A stretch of DNA of 64,000 nucleotides, taken from assembly GCA_030549175.1 (NCBI GenBank), contig JAUKUA010000004.1:4836001-4900000 (forward strand), in the 5' to 3' direction. Below are positions 1-10,492 of this stretch, in pieces. The notes below the pieces were generated by a model. The model ran no database searches. It saw only the letters and a list, made by a program, of their open reading frames with translations, and was not told the DNA's origin. How positions within the stretch are numbered: the stretch's first letter is position 1; each line of letters begins with the position of its first letter. This stretch comes from Lasiosphaeris hirsuta. Its lineage: Eukaryota; Ascomycota; Sordariomycetes; Sordariales; Lasiosphaeriaceae. The position numbers and the translations under genes were made by a program.

Positions 1-925
1 CCCCGGCAGAGAGTCGACCTCGAGAAAGTAGGGCTCCGAGTGGTACAGCGGCTCCCTGTCGTCAAGCGGGCCTTGCCCGTAGACGTTCTGATATCTCATG
101 TTGTCAAAGTTGAAGTAGTTCATGTACGTCTTCTTCTTGAACAGGTTCTTGCCACCTTGCTCGCCAAAACCGATATAGTCTGCTGTAATGGACTTTTCGA
201 CAGCAAGAACAGTCGCATTGTCACGGTACTGGAGGCCGCGGGGCTTGGTCTTCCAAATGATAGCACTAGTGCTGCCCTTGGAGGTCTGGAGCCCAACCTT
301 CTTCACATTGGCACCGTCCGGGACCTGGAGCTCTGGGATCTTCTCGGCGGGCTGAAGGCTCTCAAGGGCACGCACAGCCGTGATTTGGAAAGGATCCCTC
401 CGAATCCATAACTGCAGCTCAACTGCCCGCTTGGGTCCACTGGGGTCAAGGACAGACTGGAGAATGTAGTATTGGGGGTCATCTGTGATGAGCTCGACAG
501 CCCATGTAATTCTCTCCACTGCATCTAGGGTAGCAATGAGATTGCTTAGCGTGTCCTTGATGATGGTCCGTCTAGAGATGTCAATAATCAGCATACCAGC
601 GTGGCCAGGCTGCGTTCAAGCTAGGTAACAGGTTATCTTACGAGTTGAAGTCGGAGTACTGGCTTCCAGAACGAGCTTTGGGATCAAAGCGGATCCTCCA
701 GACCCGGGGCCGCATAAACTGAATCAAGATAAGAGTCTTGTCGTTGAAACGGAAGATGCGGCCATGGCTCGTGGCTGGATTCGCTTTGTTGCCGAGGAGC
801 TGATCGCCGTCCTGGTACGAGATATTACTCGGCCGATTGAACTTCTCGACATTGTTGAAGAAGTCCTCTGCCTTTATGAAGATGTAGGGATCGCGAAGCT
901 TGGTCTGCTCCCAGTAGTCACCCAT
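1..925 (-). CDS. alpha-1,4-glucan lyase, GH31 (5' part, cut by window edge)
   Basis: This enzyme cleaves alpha-1,4-glucans from the non-reducing end by elimination and releases 1,5-anhydro-D-fructose. Only the N-terminal ~280 residues are present. The start is ATG at 925-923; the TTG further upstream is not needed. Exon 1 is 925-642, the intron 641-572 (GTAAG donor, CTCTAG acceptor), and exon 2 runs from 571 off the left edge. Family-specific motifs are clear: KAEDFF near the N-terminus, FMRPRVWRIRFDPKARS, SRTIIKD across the intron, then MNYFNFDNMRYQNVYGQG and DREPLYHSEP. The last two match fungal and algal glucan lyases rather than ordinary alpha-glucosidases. There is no signal peptide, so it is probably cytosolic and acts on glycogen. 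It is transcribed away from the dehydratase gene at 1969-4708, which uses its product. The catalytic part lies outside the window, so activity cannot be judged here. Confidence 0.87.
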
Positions 926-1968
926 AGTGGAGCTTGAATCAGAAGTGCCAAGGTGTGGTGATTGTAAGGAGGCCGAGTACAAGCTTTGAGATTGTTGATC
1001 CTCGGCTGCTTGGAAGAAAACGTTGCGCTATTTTCACCGCATCTTAAACCAAGCAGAATCTCGCAACAGCTCACCGGTTAAAGCCAGTGCGCTGTGGCAA
1101 GGCTGTGGTACGACATGAACCCCGCACCGGTGACTTGGTTTTGCATTGTGAGTGACAAGATCTTATCGCACGGTATCCCCGTGATCTTCATATCCCAGGT
1201 TGTAATGATAACACGAGTGTGCGCGGCTGTGGCGGAAAGTTGGCACGCGCAAGTGACACGGTCGAGAGAGACTGGCGACACGGGGTAGGTAGTACCTTGT
1301 GGACTTCCGTGAATCTCTCACAAATTGGATGCTATAAGCAAGACATGAGTATGGCATTGATCTTTGAAGCCGGACAAGTTGGCGATTCTTGGATAGTAGG
1401 AGTGACGTTGACAGTACCAGGACGGGCTACCACACGGGGGATCTCCGTCAGCCACATTCCTTGGCTGGTCTTGGCCAGCCAATTCAACCAACTCCAACAA
1501 CTGCAACACATCGGACCAACCAGCCCGACAGTCAGCACCAGACCTCCCCGAAGGCCGTCGGACCACCTTTGATACCAATAGATTGTATGACTGGCTAGGG
1601 TAGCGCTTGGGATTTGTGGACGGAACAGTCTTTGACTCTTCGCATTTCAGATAGCACAGCAGTCTGACTGACACAGCCTGACTGGCACAGCCTGACAGGC
1701 CTTCGGCCTGCAGGGCTTGTGCTACCTTCTTTGGATATTAGAAGGGCCTGGAATCCAGCACGTATTTTGACCTGGATCAAGGACCTTGAGGCCAAAGAAG
1801 ATTATCATTGAATTTGAACACCCTTGTTCTCTTTTACATTGCACATACAGTTCCAAGCCGCATACCATATTCTAGATAGCCCCTTGTCACACGAGATCAG
1901 TGGCCGTCCAGTCCTCCAAGTTCTCCTGAGTGTATCAGAGGCACCCATCCAAGTCATGTTCAATTGCC
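926..1968. promoter_or_regulatory. divergent promoter region of the lyase/dehydratase pair
   Basis: A 1.04-kb spacer lies between two divergent start codons. No coding sequence was recognised in it. It carries a short tandem array at about 1664-1701: two 14-bp units (CTGACTGACACAGC and CTGACTGGCACAGC), then a partial third that leads into a small palindrome around GGCCTTCGGCC. A shared promoter for two enzymes of one pathway is an inference from layout. Confidence 0.5.
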
Positions 1969-4708
1969 ATGGCTAACAAATCCAAGAGCCCGATCGTCCC
2001 AATCTTCGAGAGCGCTGTTATAGAAAGTGATCGTCAAGATGGGTATTGGGTCGAGACATTCCACTTCAGCAGGGACGACAAAGCTCCTGGTGTTATCGTG
2101 TAAGTGATTATCATTGCTCAGCACTGATGGCTGTTATACACGCAAGATATTGAGAAGCTAGCTGACTGTAAGGCAGGTCTGGCCTTGTCTCCGGAATCGT
2201 CGAGTTCCTCGACAACCCCATCGCACTGGCAAGTCACGCCAGAGAGGCTGCTCCAGATGATTCATGGACAAGATACGAGGTTGCCAATTTTGACAGCCCT
2301 GTTGCCGTGGTGGCCGTCGACGTCACCAGCAATGGCCTGATGGATGTGCTTGTATGCCATGACTATGGACCTTTCATGCTCGAATGCGACCCCAAAGGGG
2401 GTTGGATAACTTGGCTGGAGAACCCAGGAAGGGACAATCTCAAGAAGAACCCTAAAGATGCCTCAGACAATCATTGGAAACAGCGAAAGATTGGACGTTG
2501 GCCCGCCATGCATAGGATTAAAACCAGGTATTTCACTCAAAGGTAGGCGCCCTGCCTAGTTACTCAGTCGTCTTTGTGTTGATCAGTAGCTAATAGGCCA
2601 ATGCGACCTCATCAGGTCCTACCTCGAGGTTATTGCCGCCTCCGTTGTCTATGGTCCACATGACAAGGTATATCATGGTATTTTTTTCTCTTTTGCCTTT
2701 GTGTGTTACGACGTGGGCATTTGGGCTGATGGGGACAAGACGACACCCATTCCGATCATCCGATTTCAAGCACCCGAGAATGTCCTTGAGTCGTAAGCTG
2801 TCCTCAATCGTTAGGAATTTGCGCTCAAACGGTCAATGTGGGCTGACAATGGTATGTTGGGAACAGAACAGAGTGGCCCAGAGCTATCATCGACGACGAG
2901 AACTTCACCGTTATCCATGAGGTTACTAAGAAGAAGTTGAAGGGCCCCAACGGACTGGACTCGCTGGTTGTCTCGTCCCGTGAGGGCACCACCTGGCTTT
3001 ACTTCGAGAACGGATCTTGGCACAGACAGCTCATCGGCATTGGCGAGCCGAAGGAGCCGCGGCAATCTCCGACGTCCGAGTCTCCCGGCTCGGGCGATCA
3101 CTGGGGTTCCGGCTGTGTGGACGTCGGCGGCCTCGGCGACGACCCCTTCGCCTATATCGCCACGCTTGACCCCTTCCACGGCATTGCGGCTGGCATCTAC
3201 ACCAAGGTCGGCCGTGGCCTCCAAGATACTCAGTGGAAAAAGCAGATACTCGATGTGTACGGCACTCCCAACCAGCTGCAGAAGACGGGAGACGGTCCGG
3301 GCCACTTTATCATCTGTGCTGATTTCGATGGTGACGGAGATGACGAGTTCCTTCTGTCGCTGTTTGGTCCGTTGGATAGAGATGAGAATGGGGAGTCAAT
3401 ACCGGTATGAGACACAGCCATCCATGGCATTGCCGAAAAGGAGAGCCGAGAAAGCTGACGGCTTTTTATGGATAGCCCCCTTCTGGACCGCATCCTAACA
3501 AGGGGATTATGTATTACAAGGCCATCGACGCAAGCAAAGGCTTGTTTGCTAAGTGGAGGATTGCTAATGAGTCATCTGCACGCATCGCCATCGGCAACTT
3601 TGGTGGAAAGGGAAACCTGGACCTCGTCTCCATCTCGTACAACGTTGCAAGATACTACGAGGAGCCCAACCCGGTTGTCACGCTCCATCTCAACAAGACC
3701 CCGAAGCCCGCTCCGCCCATCACTGAGAGCGCCATCATCCCCACGGTATGGGATGGCGAGGGTCTGGTGTATCTTGCGCTCCCGAGCGAGGCGTCGAGCT
3801 CCCAGTCCGCGCCGCTCATCGAGGTTGCCAACTACGCCCTGGCAGTCGAGGTTCACCCACCTGGCACCAAGATCCCCATCGACACGGGCGAGGGCATCAA
3901 GGTGCTGTATGGGGGCGTTGCCGACATCAACGGCTCTCGCACGCCGCTTGGTACCAGCCCCTTCCCAACCCAGGTTTCGACCACCAGCGAGGACTCCAGC
4001 CTAAGCGCCGACGCTGAGACCGGGGCTATCCTGCTTCGTTTGACGCCCGTTAATGATACAGAGGCTGGTGAATGGCCTTCTGCCGCCGAGGTGCCGGTGC
4101 GAACGACGTTTGACACCAGTGAGCTCGGCCTTGACTTTGAACCGCTGGCGTTCAAGAAGGTCGAGGACCTCTGGTGGGGAGAGCCATTCAAGGGCCTGGA
4201 CTTCTACAACATGAGCGGGTTCCACTTCCGCTTTCAGCATGACAAGAGCCAAATCGCCCATTTGCAATTCTGGACAGCCGGTGAGCATCCCCTTACATAT
4301 CTTCCTGATGTTGTTTGTGCCCTCCACGGCATTGCTGACAGTGTGCTGTGACATGAAGGAACGGGCGTGGATTGCGGCGTGCACAATCACACTGATGCCA
4401 TTTTCCAAGAGATCCACATCTGTCTATCTCCCGGGACCGGGAATGGAGGAATGTCTCGCATCAAGGAGGAGTTCGAGGACACGCCGCCGTCCGAGATCCC
4501 GAATCTCGACGAGAGCGCATTTGATCATGTTCCGCTTCCCGAGCTATACGAGCATGGTGGACTATGGCACCGCGACTCGTATGACAAACCGGTTCGGGGC
4601 AAGATGAATCTCGTGTCTTATCCCTGGCACAAGTGGCAGGCCGGAAGTGGCGAGAACGTGGATGCGTGGTTGGCTCTGGAGTTCAACCCTGATCTTCAAG
4701 TGCCGTAA
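1969..4708 (+). CDS. aldos-2-ulose dehydratase-like protein (anhydrofructose dehydratase)
   Basis: Predicted exons are 1969-2099, 2177-2542, 2616-2667, 2740-2792, 2867-3404, 3476-4280 and 4359-4708, giving 764 aa. Intron 2668-2739 is 72 bp with no stop, so it could be retained in frame. The protein resembles fungal aldos-2-ulose dehydratase, which dehydrates 1,5-anhydro-D-fructose to ascopyrone M and isomerises it to microthecin. A beta-propeller-like region fills roughly residues 1-560, with a calcium-type loop DFDGDGDDE near residue 353. A cupin region follows: GFHFRFQHDKSQ, then GVHNHTDAIFQEIH with the HxH and ExH metal ligands (about residues 653-667), EHGGLWHRD and YPWHKW. The protein ends just after this core. 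The basidiomycete enzyme is about 900 aa as I recall and has an extra C-terminal domain that is missing here. There is no signal peptide. The first exon starts at the first ATG that opens the frame. Confidence 0.85.
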
Positions 4709-5604
4709 CCGATATATCGTGGATGATTGTGGAGAAGTCGGATAGATAATGGACAGGGTAGACAATGTTGGAAAGGACTTTGAGAATAGATTGAGATGTC
4801 GTCAAATACAGTATGGTTTCTCCCTAGTCGCTCGTACTAGCACAAAGTATCTGGACCACTTTTTGGTTCCCTGTCGTATTGGTTGATTACGTTAAAGTCT
4901 TTGATTCTTCTTGCTCATACCATCAGGTAACACAATACTGTAACCCCTGAAAACCGTCAGTCACCCAGACTGTAACCCGTGTCGTGGTAAGCCTCACACT
5001 GAAAACCCCTATTCTATTGGTAGGCTCAGCTTGTTGGCGGGTGATGCGGCGTGCGCGGCGACATTAATCCATGTTTTTTCTTGCATCATGACATCTGCCC
5101 TCACACTGGGTGTAATGCTTTACCCAGATCGGCTGTGTTTAGGATTAGTTCAAATTACGTGGGAGTGTCGGAGGTACTACTTTAGCGTGTAGTAACCAAA
5201 ACTCACCGAGGAACGCGCCAGTCGGGGGCATCCGTTCAAAGCAACCACAAATCTTGTTCAGGCGAGGGATAAGGCTTCCACTTGGACCCTATCACGCTGG
5301 ATGGTGGCATCAAGTGCGTTTCAGGTCATGGGAATACATGGCGATAACCTATCAAACCGGGAGCTCCAAGGGCAAGTTTGATGGAGTTCCATAGACGACC
5401 AAGGCACAAGACCTACCGTCGTGCCGCCGGCGGAGGTACGAAGTTACTTGTGAGCATTGATGTTGAGAGCATGTTGCATAAAAGTGCAAGATGAAAGTAT
5501 AAAAGGCGCTACAGATCCCGCCAACGAAGACGATAATTCCACAGGAACAAAACCGTCATTGACTAACTCTGGAACTTCCACAAACTTAAATCATTCATCC
5601 CAAC
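4709..5604. other. intergenic, no gene seen
   Basis: AT-richer spacer. It holds short imperfect repeats near 4935-5010 around ACTGTAACCC and CTGAAAACC, but no ORF with recognisable content. Confidence 0.5.
5496..5506 (+). promoter_or_regulatory. TATA-like element
   Basis: AGTATAAAAGG lies about 100 bp upstream of the ATG at 5605, the usual spacing for a fungal TATA box followed by a short 5' UTR. Confidence 0.4.
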
Positions 5605-6215
5605 ATGCACTCTCCCGCTGCCCCGGCGCTCATCGCCCTCCTCGGCGGTCTCACCCAAATCGCCAAAGCCCAACGCATCATTAGACACACTCACGTTACT
5701 GTCGGCAGTGTCATCACCAGCGTCGAGCACATCCAGCACAGTGATGCCACCGTGGTCGATTTCGCCACGGCCGACTTCAGTCCCTTTAGCGTCGTCAACT
5801 TCACTACCAATGTCGAAGACGGCCAAAGACCATCGCGGCCACACTAACCACGCCATCCCTCGTCGCCGAATGCAGCACTGCCGCTTCGGGCAGTGACGGT
5901 CTTACCAGCGAAGACATGTATCCTTGCACCCAGAACAATCGGGGGGTTTTTTTTTTTTTTTGGATATGTTCGGCCTGGACATGTCGCTGTTCTTAGGGGT
6001 GTTCCGATTAGCGAGTGAGTTCCTCTCGAGTTCCCACGTAAAGTACCCAAGTTTGTGAGCTAACAGAGGCGGGTTCAAGACAAAGCCTATTGGCGATTGG
6101 ACATGGCGACTTGGAGGTGTCCTGCGACACGGATGCAACTCATTGCGAGCAGTCTGGCGTTTCTGAACTCCCGATTGAGGCCGTGTTGACCTGGGTGAGC
6201 CTGAATTCTACTTAA
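5605..6215 (+). pseudogene. degraded small secreted-protein gene
   Basis: The ATG at 5605 opens an 80-aa frame with a plausible signal peptide (MHSPAAPALIALLGGLTQIA, cleavage near AKAQ). The frame stops at 5847 soon after NFTTNVED. A neighbouring frame continues with coherent content (TIAATLTTPSLVAECSTAAS, then GSDGLTSEDMYPCTQNN), so a one-base shift near 5822-5830 is likely. A poly-T tract at 5947-5960 may belong to a former intron. Further coding-like sequence (DLEVSCDTDATHCEQSG) ends at a TAA at 6213-6215. The family was not recognised. A sequencing error instead of true decay cannot be excluded. Confidence 0.4.
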
Positions 6216-7281
6216 AGACGGAGTATCAGGGGATTCAAGAGCATATTGTGTTGGTCCGTGGAGCATGGTACGTCTTGTCAATACGCTATGGTATGTGATT
6301 TTTAGACTACAACAAGCCAGGGAACTTTTGGCAAATTGACAGCATACAACCTAGAGGGAGTTCAAGTATACTTTGAGCCCTTGTCAGCTTTTCTACCAAC
6401 CAATACCTCTATTATTGGAAGTATTTCGTTCCAACCCAAATGCAGTTCAGTCATTAAAACACTTCGCTCGACCCATCGACCCAAATGCCCCGGGAACATG
6501 ATAATGATGATCGGCCCGCTTCGCTGACACGGGAATCCTCGGAATGGAGCGTCCAAGTTTTCCACACAAAGAGCACACCACTTCCCTTTTTTATGCCAAC
6601 CCTGGCTCTCCAATAAAGCCAAGTTGCGGCACAGGTCAGCAAAGGCACATAGCCACGCCGTCCAATACTACTTCCCGTCTTGGCCCTGCACAGTGGCACA
6701 GCGAATCAGTATGGAAGGGTGTGCTGAACCCCCAGCAATCCCGCCACAAAATCCATACCCTCAAACTATTTCGGGGACAAGGCGTAGATGAGTCCCGGCT
6801 TCCGTCTCTCTTAACCGATACCAATGCTGCGGTTTGGCCATGTTTGGCCATGTCTAGCCATGTCTGGCCATGTCTGGCCATGTCCAGCCAATGACCATCC
6901 AATAGCGAGGCGACATTTCATGACGATTGCCAGTGCGTGCCTTACCAACGGCCCGACGTAGCAACACACCGCATTTGCCTTTCGTTAAAGGAACTACTAT
7001 TATTCCATAACTGCTGCATGTAGTGCCAAGACTGAGCTCGATAATAAAAGGATGGCGGGGTGAGAATCTGACTCAGTCATACACCTGTCCTCAACTCCAG
7101 CCGTCTGATCTCCAGACTTTAATTCCAGTGTAAGGTGGTATTGTCATTATTTCCCAGGAAAAGCCAGCAAATTGCAAAAGTTCAGCACATTCCCGCTCAC
7201 ATCCCTCACGATCCAAAAGGCCCTCGCATCCTCAAAGCGCCGACCTCCCGATAACCCAACTCAAAGAGTCGGTAGCACAAC
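6216..7281. other. intergenic with 10-bp minisatellite
   Basis: No gene seen. The segment includes the minisatellite at 6831-6890 and, near 7042-7050, an AATAAAAGG TATA-like element upstream of the Clr5 gene. Confidence 0.5.
6831..6890. repeat. 10-bp tandem repeat, six units
   Basis: Six consecutive 10-mers end in the same GCCA core: GGTTTGGCCA, TGTTTGGCCA, TGTCTAGCCA, TGTCTGGCCA twice, TGTCCAGCCA. Differences between units are transitions, apart from the first base pair of the array. Confidence 0.9.
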
Positions 7282-8926
7282 ATGTCGCCGACCCAGCATC
7301 GGGGGCCGAACACAAGTCAGCCATTGGACGACCGTGGCTGGATTGATGTTGACAAAACTGCAACCACCACCACCGCCTCGTCGGGGGGTAAGAAATGGGC
7401 ATCGAACGAGGACTGGGAGAAGCAGCGGAAAGTCATCACCGAGCTCTACGTCAAAGAAAATTATAAACTACGAGAAATTCATGACCACATGTCGAGAGAA
7501 CATGGCTTCTACGCAACGTGCGTCGCCCTTTCCTCCCAATCCCCCCCCTTTGCATTGCCTTCCTAACACCCCCCGCCCCCCCCCCCCCCCCTTTAGCCCG
7601 AAGATGTACAAAACCCGCTTCCGCCGATGGAACCTCTGGAAAAACACCAAAGCCGCCGACGTCGCCGCCGTCCTGCGCCAAACCACCAACCTCTCCACCT
7701 CGCCACAAACCTTTGTCGTCAACAACAAACAAATCACCACGGACCGCGTCGCCCGCTACATCCGCAACCGCGCGCGCCAGCACCACATCCCGCCCTCCGC
7801 CCTCTCCGCGCTGCTCACCACCACCCCCCACCTCACCCCGCCCGCGAAACCCCTCCCGCTCTCGGCCACCTCCCCCGCCCTCGCCCTCGACGCCACCCTC
7901 CGCGCCGTCCGCGCCTACTTCGCCACCTCCCTCGCCGCCCGCTGGGCCTTTGCCTCCCCCGCCGAGTGCGACCTGGCCGGCGGCGCCGAGGCCTGCCGCC
8001 TCGCGGCCCAGTTCCACGAGCGCTTCAAGACCGCCGCGGGTCTGCTGGCGTCGCCGGTGCCGGCGCAGGCCGTCTCCGGGATGCGCATGACGCGGATTTG
8101 CTTTGCCGAGTTGCAAGGGGTGATGGATGGTGGGTTGGGGCCGGAGGATCCGATTTTTCTGATCTTGTTTTTGATTGTGCTGCAGGCCCTCAGGCGTAAG
8201 GGGCTGAGGGGGATTGAGGTCCGGTTGGTTGGGTATGCGGCCGAGCTGGGCGGGTTGTTGCCGGCGGCGAGGCCCGGGCGCGGCGTGTGGGCCGGCCTGA
8301 GGGACTTGGTGGTTGCCGGGGCCATGGATGATGACGTGTCACTGCGCATCTCGCAGGTCATGGCGGAACTGTGTGCGCGCGAGTTGGGGACGACACATGC
8401 CAAGACGTTGGAGGTGCTGATGTGTGGATATTGCAACTTTGATAAGGATACCGCGACGCAGGAGATGATGTACTTGGGCATGTTGAAAGACTTGGATACC
8501 CTGGGGACGTTTGATGAGAGACATGCTGGTGTCAGGATGTCCTTGGCCTGGTTTTACAACATGTTTGACATGCATGCCAAGGTAGCCCCTATTGTCCTCG
8601 GTGTCGTGGAAGATCCGTGGATGCTTGAGGGGTCCAAGAGGTATCGCGGGGTGACGTACAAGCTGTATTCAGAGCTGGGGATCAGCCGCAAGACGTTGGG
8701 GGAGCTGGAACTAGCCGAAAGGGCTTTCAGGGATGCTATTGGTATTGCCAAGTGGGAGCTGAGCCAGGGTACCGCGAACAAGGCGAGTGTTTTGGAGGGG
8801 TTAGTTAATTTGGAGGAGGTTCTGAGGGAGATAGGGAGAGAATCTGAGGCGGATGAATGCGTCGCCGAGAGGGAGGCTATGGTTCGCGAGGGTCTTGAGG
8901 GCGTTGGTGAAGAGGAAGGGCTTTAG
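7282..8926 (+). CDS. Clr5-domain protein
   Basis: Exons 7282-7517 and 7597-8926 give 521 aa. The intron is 79 bp and has an uninterrupted C tract just before its CTTTAG acceptor. Residues ~40-95 form a Clr5 domain: WEKQRKVITELYVKENYKL, REIHDHM, HGFYATPKMYKTRFRRWNLW, spanning the intron. Clr5 is a fungal DNA-binding-like domain named after fission yeast Clr5. After a low-complexity Ala/Pro/Arg stretch (residues ~120-200) comes a helical region with TPR-like character (around LGISRKTLGELELAERAFRD). Such Clr5-plus-repeat proteins are common in Pezizomycotina and are mostly uncharacterised; a nuclear or regulatory role is inferred only from the domain. The ATG at 7282 was chosen over an upstream non-ATG start because it begins the conserved exon 1 frame. 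Confidence 0.8.
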
Positions 8927-9455
8927 ACATATGCTCCTACCTTTGAAATTACATGACACAGTGTTAGGGGTGGGTCGCCAAGGTACTCAACCGAGTTTAT
9001 ACATGTCATGTCGAACCTTGGCGTATTGCGTTCTGATTTAGAGTAACTCAGCGCAGCCAGGAAGGCTTTGGTAGTAGTTACCAGACAGTAACAGAAAAAG
9101 GGCAATGATTTTGAAGTTTACTACTAGCATGCACCACACAGTACATTCAAGTCGGTAGCCGAACCGCCTTGAGAGGCCCACCACACCCAATGTCCACATC
9201 CGCATACTAGCAAACGCAAAATATGAGCAGAATATAAAAGTGCCACGAATTGAAAACTACTGTACTCAAAGGTTAGGGTAGATCCACTGGGCTGTGCATA
9301 TTGAATATGTCTGTGTCCCCGCGTCTTGTCAAGAATTGTTGGAAGGGGTGAGCCCTCCCAGAAGGTTGTAGCCGCCTCCTGATTGGTAGATAGCTAAGCG
9401 TGGTTCCGGCGTGGCCTACCTACTAAAGAGGGCTAGAGATTTTCCCTGGTCCAGA
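8927..9455. other. intergenic, no gene seen
   Basis: Mixed-composition spacer. An isolated AATATAAAAG at 9231-9240 has no convincing gene after it. The segment abuts the 3' side of the NB-ARC relic and may contain its unrecognisable remains. Confidence 0.4.
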
Positions 9456-9459
9456 ACTA

Positions 9460-9812
9460 TTAATCACAGAATTCATTACTTTTTGTGTTGCCTAACAAGA
9501 AGGCGTACCCGCGGAGTGTGCCAATCGCACGGGCCATTAACTCCGGGCCTAGCTTGGGCAGGATAGACGGCGGGATTCCTCTAGGCTCAATACAGGAGAG
9601 GAATGATAGCAGTCCGGTGGCATCGCTGTCAGATTTGCAGAGGGAGATGTGCTCAAAGGACACGAGCCAGGTAGTCGCTACAGAGTTTTGTGAACCTGTA
9701 CCGAGTGCCGTCATGAAACTCCCAACTTGGCAGGCTGCTGGTATCCTGCTCTGTGTTCCGAAGCAAACCCAGGTATTCGGCAATGGATGCGTGGTTCTGG
9801 GCATAAATGCAA
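9460..9812 (-). pseudogene. relic of an NB-ARC NLR gene
   Basis: Two minus-strand frames carry consecutive parts of the region after the NB-ARC ATPase core found in fungal NB-ARC/TPR proteins. First comes NHASIAEYLGLLRNTEQDTS (about 9800-9735), then, after a frame change near 9690, NSVATTWLVSFEHI, LLSFLSCIEPRGIPPSILP and ARAIGTLRGYAFL. Stops follow at the 3' side and no P-loop or TPR region was found nearby. Only about 110 codons remain, so this is a fragment and not a gene. The assignment rests on the characteristic order of ASIAEYL, VATTWLxSFE and LSCIxPRxIP. Confidence 0.65.
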
Positions 9813-9829
9813 TTGTCAGGGACAGCGTG

Positions 9830-10492
9830 TGACTAGAGCTAAACCAAGTAAATCTGGGCCTGAATGTGGCTGAAATATAATCCCCAACTTACCTTCCATG
9901 GTATCCTATTTGACTCACTTTGAGCCAGCTCCCTTTGAACTGTTCAAACTGTTTGCTGCGCCAAGAACAACTTTGCTAGATAGACCCAGATCCACCCCAC
10001 GCTGACGGCAGAAAGTTCAGGTACCAATTAGAGTCTCTAAGCCTTCAAGATCGAGGTGCTGTTCCTAGCATTTCAGCTAATTTCGTCGTTATCACAGTTT
10101 AGAAAAGGTACTAGGTCAAATTGTAGGCAAGTACTCCCTTTACCTTTATTAGCTGGCCAATTCGACTTGACCACTTCTTTTGCATACCTATTTCGCTTGG
10201 AATTTAGCTTGTATTTTATGACTCAGCTGCTTTGATCTTGTTTGGCTTGAGATACGGAGACATATTTGTCATTCCAGTCGCGTTTGACGCCAATCCTGAG
10301 GCCGTTTTGACCCTCCTCTTACACGTGAACGGTCACTCTGCTCCATGTGGTAGGGTGCATACCATCGGGCTGATGCCCGCGCCGTTTGCACAAACATCAA
10401 AACATCAAACCCTTTACAAGACACAGCAAGCAAGCCCTGAGGTCTCCATTCAAGCACTATCATTATTCCCAAGTATCAATCCCAAGCCACAT
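9830..10492. other. intergenic, no gene seen
   Basis: AT-rich spacer downstream of the BTB gene. Nothing recognisable on either strand. Confidence 0.4.

Noticed and set aside
7451..8116. 221-residue minus-strand frame inside the Clr5 gene
   Set aside because: Glycine/arginine-rich shadow of the Pro/Ala/Arg-rich coding strand.
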